Assembly: GCA_009782085.1 (NCBI GenBank)
Contig: WQUN01000058.1
Location: 1-6,522, forward strand
Origin: Bacillota bacterium
Lineage (GTDB): Bacteria; Bacillota; Clostridia; Lachnospirales; WQUN01
Reading direction: 5' to 3'
Length of the DNA stretch: 6,522 nt
Part shown: one piece after another, positions 1 to 4,958 of the stretch
How positions within the stretch are numbered: position 1 is the stretch's first letter
Layout of the letters: every line of letters begins with the position of its first letter
The notes under the pieces: generated by a model
What the model was told of the DNA's origin: nothing
The model's input: only the letters and a program-made list of their open reading frames with translations
The model's database searches: none
Translations under genes and position numbers: made by a program

Positions 1-4
1 AGAA

Positions 5-157
5 GAGTTCCCTCGGAAACTCGAAAGCCGCACCGGGACTGTCATTCTGAGCGATAGCGAAGAATCTTCCCCCCATTGTTACGGTGCAATTTTGGGATAA
101 AGACCTTTCGCTTCGCTCAGGGTGACAACTGGGATTTATTGGTTTCCGAGGGTGCTC
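5..157 (+). mobile_element. MITE-like inverted-repeat element, copy A
   Basis: Non-coding element of about 153 bp. Its ends are imperfect 16-bp terminal inverted repeats: GAGTTCCCTCGGAAAC at 5-20 and, read on the other strand, GAGCACCCTCGGAAAC at 142-157 (two mismatches). Inside lies a second, subterminal inverted pair, TGTCATTCTGAGCG... from about 40 to 67 and its counterpart ending ...CTCAGGGTGACA at about 99-127, so a transcript would fold into a long hairpin. A second copy in opposite orientation sits at 5254-5405; by hand alignment about 20 of about 154 positions differ, including one 1-nt gap. No transposase is present, so any movement would need one in trans. The 4 bases visible on the left do not match the right flank, so no target duplication is evident here. 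The right end is 11 nt before the rimM Shine-Dalgarno, making it part of the rimM leader. Confidence 0.82.
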
Positions 158-179
158 TCAAAATCATCAGGAGGCCGCC

Positions 180-851
180 TTGCAGCCAGCCTATTTCGAA
201 ATCGGCAAGATCCTCTCCCCGAGGGGCCTTGCGGGCGAACTCAGGGTCTATCCCCTGACCGACGAGCCCTCCCGCTTCGGCCTGCTGGACGAGGTTTTTC
301 TGGAATTCCCGCCGGACAGCCGGGCCGCCGCGCATAAAACGCCGCGTGCCGGCCGCGGGGCCGCCGCCCAACCGCCCGACCGCGGGGCCGCCGCCCAACC
401 GCCCGACCGCGGGGTCGTAGTTCAACCGCATGTCCGCGAGGCCTCCGCCCAACCGCCCGACCGCGGGGCCTCCGTCCAACCGCCGTCCCGCGCCTATCAT
501 GTGGAATCCGCCCGCGTCCGTTCCGGGCTCGTGTTCCTGAAACTGGCGGGCGTGGACGACGTCGCCGCGGCGGAGAAGCTGCGCGGCGCGCTGGTCAAGA
601 TCCCGCCGGAAAAGGCTTTGCCCCTGGAAGAGGGGGAATATTACATCAGGGACCTGATCGGCCTGGAAGTAGCCACGGCCGGCGGCGAGGCGCTGGGCGT
701 TTTGACGGACGTCCTGCGCACAGGGGCCAACGACGTCTACGTGGTCGGCGGAAAGCTGATGATCCCGGCGGTCAGGGAGTGCGTGCTGAACGTGGACACG
801 GAAAAGCGGACAATGACAGTCGCGCTGACGGAGGGGCTGCGGGAGTTATGA
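180..851 (+). CDS. rimM: Ribosome maturation factor RimM with a repeat-rich insert
   Basis: RimM binds ribosomal protein uS19 and helps assemble the 30S head and process 16S rRNA in the cytoplasm. The 223-aa product starts at TTG (180), chosen because AGGAGG at 169-174 lies 5 nt upstream and the next residues (FEIGKILSPRGLAGELRVYPLTD) match the RimM N-terminus. The N-terminal barrel domain resumes with YHVESARVRSGLVFLKLAGVDD (106-127). The C-terminal PRC-barrel domain shows EEGEYYIRDLIGLEV (130-144) and TGANDVYVV (171-179). The family is usually about 165-180 aa; the excess is a Pro/Ala/Arg/Gln-rich insert at about residues 44-104, in the loop after strand VFLEF, made of five 9-residue repeats (RGAAAQPPD type). 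Core motifs on both sides are intact and in frame, so the gene is probably functional. Its stop overlaps the trmD start (ATGA, 848-851), as in many rimM-trmD operons. Confidence 0.95.
   Translation: MQPAYFEIGKILSPRGLAGELRVYPLTDEPSRFGLLDEVFLEFPPDSRAAAHKTPRAGRGAAAQPPDRGAAAQPPDRGVVVQPHVREASAQPPDRGASVQPPSRAYHVESARVRSGLVFLKLAGVDDVAAAEKLRGALVKIPPEKALPLEEGEYYIRDLIGLEVATAGGEALGVLTDVLRTGANDVYVVGGKLMIPAVRECVLNVDTEKRTMTVALTEGLREL
354..488 (+). repeat. Five tandem 27-bp repeats inside rimM
   Basis: Five head-to-tail 27-bp units start at 354, 381, 408, 435 and 462. Units 1 and 2 are identical. Against unit 1, I count 8 differences in unit 3, 2 in unit 4 and 5 in unit 5. Each unit encodes nine residues: RGAAAQPPD, RGAAAQPPD, RGVVVQPHV, REASAQPPD, RGASVQPPS (RimM residues 59-103). 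The period is a multiple of three, so copy number can change without breaking rimM. The stretch before it (RAAAHKTP, residues 48-55) may be a decayed earlier copy. Confidence 0.93.
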
Positions 852-1852
852 GATTCCTGGTTCTGACCTTGTTCCCGGAGATGATCCGCGCGGCCGCCGG
901 GCACAGCATACTGAAACGCGCGGCGGACGAGGGGCTTATCTCGGTCGAGTGCCTGGATATACGGGATTTTTCCGCGGATAAGCATGGGAAAGCCGACGAC
1001 GAGCCCTACGGCGGCGGCGCGGGGATGGTCATGGCCCCCGGCCCCGTCGCCGACGCCTGCGCTTTCGCGAAACGCGCCGCCGGCAAAGACGCGCCGGTCA
1101 TATATCTGACGCCTCAGGGCAAAAAGTTTGACCAGAGCCGCGCGGAACGCCTGGCCAAAACGGAGGCCGTCATATTGCTCTGCGGGCACTACGAGGGGAT
1201 CGACCAGCGGGCCCTGGACGCGGCCGTGGACGAGGAGCTCTCCCTCGGGGATTTCATACTCACCGGCGGAGAGATCGCCGCGCTGGCGGTCATAGACGGG
1301 GTCTCGCGGCTGATTCCCGGCGTCCTGGGCAAGCGGGAGTCGTTCGAGAACGAGAGCTTTTCCGACGGGCTGCTGGAGCATCCGCATTACACCCGGCCGC
1401 CGGTCTTCCGGGGCGCGTCCGTTCCGGAGATCCTGCTAACCGGGAACCACAAAAACATCGCCGGATGGCGGCGGCGGGAGTCCCTGCGCCTGACGCTCGA
1501 AAAACGGCCGGAACTGCTGCTCAAGGCGGAGCTGTCGAGGCAGGACGTAAAATATCTGATGAAAATGATGGGAGAAAAAAATATGAGGGGTATAATAACC
1601 GTGCTGGGGCACGATAAGATCGGCATAATCGCGAAGGTGTGCACATATCTTTCGGAGCAGGGCATCAACATCCTGGATATCTCCCAGACAATCGTGCAGG
1701 GTTATTTCCACATGATGATGATTGTGGACATAGAGGGGGTCTCGCGCAGGTTCGAGGTGCTCTGCGAGGAGCTGGACGCCCTGGGGGAGGAAACGGGGGT
1801 GCAGATAAAGCTGCAGAGAGAGGATATTTTTGACAGTATGCATAGACTGTAG
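848..1852 (+). CDS. trmD: tRNA (guanine-N1)-methyltransferase TrmD, read in frame into a C-terminal ACT domain
   Basis: TrmD transfers a methyl group from S-adenosylmethionine to G37 of tRNAs, preventing +1 frameshifting. Residues 1-245 are a complete SPOUT-family TrmD: DEPYGGGAGM (51-60), YLTPQG (86-91), CGHYEGID (112-119), EELSLGDFILTGGE (129-142), the catalytic Asp in SDGLLEHPHYTRP (D163) and GNHKNIAGWR (189-198). ATG at 848 overlaps the rimM stop and begins with the family-typical MRFLVLTLFPEM; longer in-frame starts inside rimM are not needed. No stop separates TrmD from the following 89-aa ACT protein, giving 334 aa in total. The junction is an A7 run (1575-1581). With six A's the frame would end at TGA 1584-1586, overlapping the ACT start as ATGA. 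The fusion could therefore be real, a one-base mutation or a sequence error. No rplS follows, unlike the common rimM-trmD-rplS order. Confidence 0.93.
   Translation: MRFLVLTLFPEMIRAAAGHSILKRAADEGLISVECLDIRDFSADKHGKADDEPYGGGAGMVMAPGPVADACAFAKRAAGKDAPVIYLTPQGKKFDQSRAERLAKTEAVILLCGHYEGIDQRALDAAVDEELSLGDFILTGGEIAALAVIDGVSRLIPGVLGKRESFENESFSDGLLEHPHYTRPPVFRGASVPEILLTGNHKNIAGWRRRESLRLTLEKRPELLLKAELSRQDVKYLMKMMGEKNMRGIITVLGHDKIGIIAKVCTYLSEQGINILDISQTIVQGYFHMMMIVDIEGVSRRFEVLCEELDALGEETGVQIKLQREDIFDSMHRL
1583..1852 (+). CDS. ACT domain-containing protein (UPF0237 type), own internal start within the trmD frame
   Basis: From ATG 1583 the sequence encodes an 89-aa protein beginning MRGIITVLGHDKIGIIAKVCTY and ending with REDIFDSMHRL. 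This matches, end to end, the stand-alone UPF0237/GcvR-like ACT proteins, whose hallmark segments GIIAKV, NILDISQTI and MMMIVD are present. ACT domains usually bind amino acids or other small ligands and act in regulation; the ligand of this subfamily is not known to me. An independent start is supported by GGAG at 1571-1574, eight bases before the ATG. As the sequence stands, the same residues also form the C-terminus of the TrmD product, so the protein may be made both fused and free, or only free if the A7 run is miscalled. It is the last gene of the rimM-trmD group. Confidence 0.72.
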   Translation: MRGIITVLGHDKIGIIAKVCTYLSEQGINILDISQTIVQGYFHMMMIVDIEGVSRRFEVLCEELDALGEETGVQIKLQREDIFDSMHRL

Positions 1853-1861
1853 GCGCGCTGG

Positions 1862-1876
1862 GCGCGCTTCGCGCGC
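1862..1876 (+). other. GC-rich hairpin after the ACT gene
   Basis: GCGCGC (1862-1867), loop TTC, GCGCGC (1871-1876), starting ten bases after the stop codon. An outer ACTG/CAGT pair (1846-1849 with 1876-1879) can be drawn as an alternative. There is no T run after it, so it is not a standard intrinsic terminator; it may slow decay or assist termination by another route. Confidence 0.4.
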
Positions 1877-1904
1877 AGTGAACAGTGAACAATGAACAGT
1901 GAAA
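1877..1904 (+). repeat. Four tandem 7-bp repeats (AGTGAAC)
   Basis: AGTGAAC at 1877-1883 and 1884-1890, AATGAAC at 1891-1897 and AGTGAAA at 1898-1904 lie head to tail in the gap after the ACT gene. No coding role is seen. Confidence 0.75.
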
Positions 1905-1933
1905 AATCTTGCTTGTTCCGTTTAATCTGCGAT

Positions 1934-2046
1934 TATCTCAACCTCTATAACCACCTTTTTGTCATTCTGAGCGAAGCGAAGAATCTGATGTTTTGGCTAT
2001 TTAAGATCCTTTGCTTCGCTCAGGATGACAGTTTATAGAGGTTGCC
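1934..2046. mobile_element. Small palindromic (MITE-like) element with 11-bp flanking duplication
   Basis: A 113-bp insert bounded by the same 11 bases in the same orientation, TAATCTGCGAT at 1923-1933 and 2047-2057, which looks like a target duplication. Near its ends are perfect 12-bp inverted repeats, CAACCTCTATAA (1939-1950) and its complement (2033-2044). Inside is an inverted pair of the TGTCATTCTGAGCG core (1960-1986 and 2003-2030). This core is shared with the elements at 5-157 and 5254-5405, but the ends differ, so it is a related but separate type. The right-hand junction falls in the stop codon of the XRE-type gene. No coding capacity. Confidence 0.7.
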
Positions 2047-2249
2047 TAATCTGCGATAACATGCGTCGCGATGTCTTCCAGTTTGCATCCGAGGATATCG
2101 CATAACTTGTTTAACGTATTTGTGGTCATATTTTGGTTGGCTTTCAGTCTCCTGATCGTCCTGGTGTCGATGTTGTGTTTTTCTATCAGCGTGTAAGTAG
2201 TAACTCCTTTATTTTTCATGGTTTCCCATAATTTGTCATAGACAATCAT
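2046..2249 (-). CDS. Small XRE-family helix-turn-helix regulator
   Basis: A 67-aa protein, MIVYDKLWETMKNKG..., almost entirely one Cro/CI-type helix-turn-helix domain. The recognisable signature is TYTLIEKHNIDTRTIRRLKANQNMTTNTLNKLCDILGCKLEDI. The start is the ATG at 2247-2249, preceded by CGGAGGA (complement of 2255-2261); an in-frame TTG five codons upstream would lie on that Shine-Dalgarno and is less likely. Such single-domain proteins bind DNA as dimers and often repress themselves and a divergent neighbour. Here the divergent gene is the Cys-rich protein at 2344, whose promoter holds a partial dyad. Base composition is much more AT-rich than the surrounding genes, suggesting a different origin. 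Its last codons and stop overlap an 11-bp repeat bordering an insertion element: before insertion the gene would have ended GAT TAA, now GAT TAG. Confidence 0.85.
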   Translation of the reverse strand: MIVYDKLWETMKNKGVTTYTLIEKHNIDTRTIRRLKANQNMTTNTLNKLCDILGCKLEDIATHVIAD

Positions 2250-2269
2250 TTTTGTCCTCCGCAAATCTA

Positions 2270-2298
2270 TTGATTGTCTAGATTATGGGGTATATAAT
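2270..2298 (+). promoter_or_regulatory. Sigma70-type promoter for the Cys-rich protein gene
   Basis: TTGATT (2270-2275) and a perfect TATAAT (2293-2298) are separated by 17 bases, placing the start of transcription near 2305, about 40 bases before the ATG at 2344. A partial dyad with TCTAGA at its centre (ATTGTCTAGATTAT, 2273-2286) lies in the spacer and would be a natural operator for the divergent XRE regulator; that role is inference. Confidence 0.72.
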
Positions 2299-2310
2299 CA
2301 TCATATTTAA

Positions 2311-2327
2311 TAGGAACACATTCCCTA
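2311..2327 (+). promoter_or_regulatory. Leader dyad TAGGAA-CACA-TTCCCTA
   Basis: TAGGAA (2311-2316) and TTCCCTA (2321-2327) are inverted copies apart from one extra C, separated by CACA. They lie just downstream of the predicted transcription start and before the Shine-Dalgarno (AAAGGAT, about 2331-2337). It could be a second operator for the XRE regulator or a weak leader hairpin. Confidence 0.4.
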
Positions 2328-2343
2328 TAAAAAGGATGATTAT

Positions 2344-2532
2344 ATGAACTGTGAGTTCAGTTATTGTATATATAACAGGGATGCCAAATGCGTACTGTCC
2401 GGAATACAGATAAATTCGCTGGGTATGTGCGAAGCGTGCATTGTCGTATCGGTTCCGGAAAAAATATTAACTAAAATGAAAGACAAGCAATTGTCGGAGT
2501 TGGAGAGAACGTATATAAAAGGTAACATATGA
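2344..2532 (+). CDS. Small cysteine-rich protein of unknown function
   Basis: A 62-aa protein. Cysteines at 3, 8, 16, 29 and 32 are all in the first half, spaced C-x4-C-x7-C-x12-C-x2-C, with the pattern CxYNxxxxC...LGMCxxC. This spacing suggests a metal (zinc) site and resembles short DUF1540-like proteins, but I cannot confirm family membership. The second half (KILTKMKDKQLSELERTYIKG) is charged and probably helical. There is no signal peptide or membrane segment, so it should be cytoplasmic. The ATG at 2344 follows AAAGGAT with about 7 bases of spacing and a good promoter at 2270-2298. It is divergent from the XRE-type gene, about 95 bases away, and shares its low GC content. The pair looks like a self-contained regulator/effector unit acquired together; what it does is not visible. 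Confidence 0.78.
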   Translation: MNCEFSYCIYNRDAKCVLSGIQINSLGMCEACIVVSVPEKILTKMKDKQLSELERTYIKGNI

Positions 2533-2551
2533 CAAAAAATCCTTCCGCGGG

Positions 2552-2577
2552 AATCCGCTGCAATCCGCAGAATCCGC
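2552..2577 (+). repeat. Three short AATCCGC repeats
   Basis: AATCCGC occurs at 2552-2558, 2562-2568 and 2571-2577 between the Cys-rich gene and the aminopeptidase gene. CTGC...GCAG around the middle copy can pair weakly. It is a small non-coding repeat patch of unknown role. Confidence 0.55.
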
Positions 2578-2614
2578 GTTTCTTCTTTTGAAAATCACCG
2601 ACGGAGAGGTATAT

Positions 2615-3850
2615 ATGGACAGATCAAAACTCAGGCAATTCGCCAACCTCCTCGTCCGCGTCGGCGGGAACGTCCAGCCGGGCCAGCCCGTGGTCGTCGG
2701 CTGCGACGTGGCGAACGCCGGGATCGCCCGGCTTATCGCGGAGTGCGCCTACGACGCCGGCGCTTCCGAGGTCATAATGAACTGGTCGGACGAGGTCTGC
2801 TCTCAGATGAAGTTCCTCCGGGCGGAGGAAAAGGTCTTTGACGTTTACCCCGACTGGGCCGTCCGCCGCTTCGGCCATTGGGACGAAAGCGGCGCGGCCT
2901 ACCTGCACGTGGACTCCGACGACCCGGACCTGATGAAAAACGTCGCGCCGGAGCGGCTGAGGAGGCACGGTATAGCCTCGTCACTGGCCACGAAGGAGCA
3001 TATGCGGGCCGTTATGGCCAATTCCGTGCGCTGGTCGGTCATTGGCGCGCCGTCCGGGGCGTGGGCCGCCAAGGTCTTCCCCGGAGTTCCGGGGGAGGAG
3101 GCGCTGGAGAGGCTTTGGGAGGCCATATTCGAGGCCTCGCGCATGAACGAGGGCCCCGACCCCGTGGAGACGTGGCGCCGGCACAACGAGAATTTCAAGG
3201 CCCGCCTGGATTTCCTGAACGGACATAAGTTCCGGGCGCTGAAATTCAGGAATTCCATCGGCACCGACATCTCCGTGGAGCTGCCCGAGGGGCACGTCTG
3301 GTGCGGCGGCGGGGACCGCGCCAGGGACGGGATACTGTTCAACCCGAACATTCCGACGGAGGAAGTCTACACCATGCCGCTCAAAAGCGGCGTCAACGGC
3401 AGGGCCGTCGGCTCGAAGCCGCTGCAGTTCCGCGGCAAGCTGATCGAGAATTTCGAGCTGATCTTCAGGGACGGTAAGGTGGTCTCCTACAAGGCCGAAA
3501 AGAACGGCGCCATCCTGAAAAACATCCTGGAAAACGACGAGGGCGCGAGCTATCTGGGGGAAGTCGCCTTGGTGGCGGACACGTCGCCCATCGCGCGCAT
3601 GGGCCTGATGTTCTACAACACGCTCTTCGACGAGAACGCCGCCTGCCATTTCGCGCTGGGCAAGGCGTACCCGTCGTGCATTGAGGGCGGAGGGGACAAA
3701 AGCGAGGAGGAGCTAAGAGACCTCGGCGCCAACGATTCCCTTGTCCACGAGGACTTCATGGTCGGAACGGCGGACATGAGCATAACCGGGGTCTCCCGGG
3801 ACGGGACGGAGACGCCCGTGTTCGTGCGCGGGGATTTTATATCGATTTGA
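2615..3850 (+). CDS. Aminopeptidase, peptidase family M29 (AmpT/PepS-like)
   Basis: A 411-aa cytoplasmic metallo-aminopeptidase that removes N-terminal residues from peptides using two metal ions. Family length is about 410 aa. The metal and catalytic positions known for M29 are all visible: E250 in TEEVYTMP, E316 in LGEVALV, H345 in NAACHFALG, Y352 in KAYP, and the H-x-D pair H378/D380 in VHEDFMVGT. Other typical segments are QPGQPVVV near the N-terminus and GLMFYNTLFDENAACH. The ATG at 2615 is preferred over TTG at 2588 because GGAGAGG (2603-2609) sits just before it and the protein then begins MDRSKLRQFANLLVRVGGNVQPGQ, as in relatives. No promoter is obvious in the 82 bases upstream. The phospholipase-like gene follows after 12 bases, so the two are probably co-transcribed. 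GC content returns to the high background here. Confidence 0.93.
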   Translation: MDRSKLRQFANLLVRVGGNVQPGQPVVVGCDVANAGIARLIAECAYDAGASEVIMNWSDEVCSQMKFLRAEEKVFDVYPDWAVRRFGHWDESGAAYLHVDSDDPDLMKNVAPERLRRHGIASSLATKEHMRAVMANSVRWSVIGAPSGAWAAKVFPGVPGEEALERLWEAIFEASRMNEGPDPVETWRRHNENFKARLDFLNGHKFRALKFRNSIGTDISVELPEGHVWCGGGDRARDGILFNPNIPTEEVYTMPLKSGVNGRAVGSKPLQFRGKLIENFELIFRDGKVVSYKAEKNGAILKNILENDEGASYLGEVALVADTSPIARMGLMFYNTLFDENAACHFALGKAYPSCIEGGGDKSEEELRDLGANDSLVHEDFMVGTADMSITGVSRDGTETPVFVRGDFISI

Positions 3851-3862
3851 AAGGACATTTCC

Positions 3863-4843
3863 ATGCCCGGATTCATCACCCATTATATCTGCGGGGAGGC
3901 CGTCCTGAACCGGCTGCCCCCCGACATCGGGAAAATCCTGAGCCGCCGCAGGCAGCTCTACAATATAGGCACCCAGGGGCCGGACATTTTCTTTTTCTAT
4001 CTGCCCGGGCTGCTCAGGAAAAACTCCAAAAACCTGGGCGGCGAGATGCACAGGTCTAATTTCGGCGGCTTCGTGTCCGCCATGCTCGACGAGATGGGGA
4101 GCGGCCGATACGACGGCGACATGATTTTCGCGTATATCGCCGGCTTCCTGACGCACTATACTTTGGATTACAACGCCCACCCCTACGTGTACTACAGGAG
4201 CGGTTTCAAGGTGGAGGGCGACGGGAAGCGCAGGCTGACCCACAGCGTCCATCACAGGACGTTCGAGACGGCCATAGACGTGCTGATGCTCAATATGATG
4301 AGCGGGCAGAAGCCGGCCGACAAGAAGCTGTGGCAGCTGATACGGACGGAGGCCCCCGAGGCCAGGGAAATCGCCAAAGCCATGAGCGCCGCGGTCAAAA
4401 TCGCCTACGGCCGCGAGATTCCGGAAAAAGAGGTCTACAGGGCCATAAAGTACATGGTCTACATCACGAGGCTGCTCCAATCCCGCAAGGGCAGGCGGAA
4501 AAAGCTGATGGAGTTCGCCGAGGAGCTGACCGTCGGCGAGCGCGTCGTCTCCAGCCTTATACACCCCCAGGAGGCGGACGGGCGCATAGACTACCTGAAC
4601 ATCGGGAAAAAGCCGTGGGGTATGCCCTGGGACAACACGGCCGCGGTCGAGAGCAGCTTCCCGGAGCTATACGACAGGGCCGTGGAGGAGGCGGAAAGCC
4701 TGATCGAAAAGACGGACCTGTACCGCCGGGGCAAACTCGGCAAGGAGGAGCTGCTGGAAGCCGTCGGGAACCGCTCCTTGCTAAGCGGCGCGGAGGCCGG
4801 CGAGGCGGCGGAGTTTTTGTATCATGAGAGCGTGTTCGCGTAA
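3863..4843 (+). CDS. Zinc-dependent phospholipase C family protein
   Basis: A 326-aa protein of the Zn_dep_PLPC superfamily, which includes bacterial phospholipases C that use three zinc ions. The spacing of putative ligands fits: H7 (GFITHY), D41 (QGPDIFFF), H63 (EMHRSN), H98-x3-D102-x3-H106 (THYTLDYNAHPY) and H131-x3-E135 (HHRTFE), parallel to H69/H118/D122/H128/H142/E146 of the Bacillus cereus enzyme. Unlike secreted phospholipases there is no signal peptide, and relatives starting MPGF-THY are common uncharacterised proteins in Clostridia, so the substrate is uncertain and the activity may not be lecithinase-like. The start ATG at 3863 follows AAAGGA with 7 bases of spacing. The C-terminal half is helical and charged, with a segment NIGKKPWGMPWDNTA. 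It is the second gene after the M29 aminopeptidase and is followed by a T run (4852-4858) without a clear stem. Confidence 0.88.
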   Translation: MPGFITHYICGEAVLNRLPPDIGKILSRRRQLYNIGTQGPDIFFFYLPGLLRKNSKNLGGEMHRSNFGGFVSAMLDEMGSGRYDGDMIFAYIAGFLTHYTLDYNAHPYVYYRSGFKVEGDGKRRLTHSVHHRTFETAIDVLMLNMMSGQKPADKKLWQLIRTEAPEAREIAKAMSAAVKIAYGREIPEKEVYRAIKYMVYITRLLQSRKGRRKKLMEFAEELTVGERVVSSLIHPQEADGRIDYLNIGKKPWGMPWDNTAAVESSFPELYDRAVEEAESLIEKTDLYRRGKLGKEELLEAVGNRSLLSGAEAGEAAEFLYHESVFA

Positions 4844-4860
4844 GGGCTGAGTTTTTTTAT

Positions 4861-4888
4861 TTGACTTTGACCCGGAAACCGCTATACT
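4861..4888 (+). promoter_or_regulatory. Sigma70-type promoter for the 97-aa protein gene
   Basis: TTGACT (4861-4866) and TATACT (4883-4888) with a 16-base spacer, in an AT-rich gap of an otherwise GC-rich region. Transcription would start near 4895, leaving a leader of about 64 bases that contains the perfect dyad at 4904-4926. Confidence 0.7.
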
Positions 4889-4903
4889 TGAATATGACGT
4901 CTA

Positions 4904-4926
4904 ATACGAATCTCAGAGATTCGTAT
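4904..4926. promoter_or_regulatory. Perfect 11-bp dyad in the leader (operator or hairpin)
   Basis: ATACGAATCTC (4904-4914), central A, GAGATTCGTAT (4916-4926): both arms match exactly. It lies about 10 bases after the predicted transcription start and is followed by A7, not a T run, so it is not a terminator for either strand. The length and symmetry suit a binding site for a dimeric repressor or a leader hairpin before the Shine-Dalgarno (AGGGGAGG, 4943-4950). Confidence 0.68.
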
Positions 4927-4958
4927 AAAAAAACAATCCATTAGGGGAGGAAACTGCT

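Noticed and set aside
354..488. Possible CRISPR array
   Set aside because: The 27-bp units are directly adjacent with no spacers and encode an in-frame 9-residue protein repeat within rimM.
117..500. Open frame on the minus strand across the rimM repeats, rich in GGPAVGRLG
   Set aside because: It is the antisense of the 27-bp repeats. The plus strand encodes intact RimM motifs on both sides, and this frame has no ribosome site or recognisable domain.
2250..2264. Upstream TTG start for the XRE gene (MRRTKM...)
   Set aside because: That segment contains the Shine-Dalgarno for the ATG at 2247-2249, which gives the usual length for the domain.
2588..2614. TTG start nine codons earlier for the M29 aminopeptidase
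   Set aside because: The extra codons cover the Shine-Dalgarno GGAGAGG. Starting at ATG 2615 also puts the putative metal ligands at the positions expected for the family.
2981..4564. Long minus-strand open frames opposite the aminopeptidase and phospholipase genes (2981-3649 and 3713-4564)
   Set aside because: Both lie opposite well-supported genes with conserved metal ligands; long antisense frames are expected at high GC.
4844..4860. T7 run after the phospholipase-like gene as an intrinsic terminator
   Set aside because: No convincing GC-rich stem could be drawn immediately before the run; it more likely belongs to the AT-rich promoter region that follows.
4904..4933. Hairpin next to a seven-base homopolymer as a terminator
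   Set aside because: The run is A on the plus strand after the stem. On the minus strand the T's come before the stem, so neither orientation gives a stem followed by T's.
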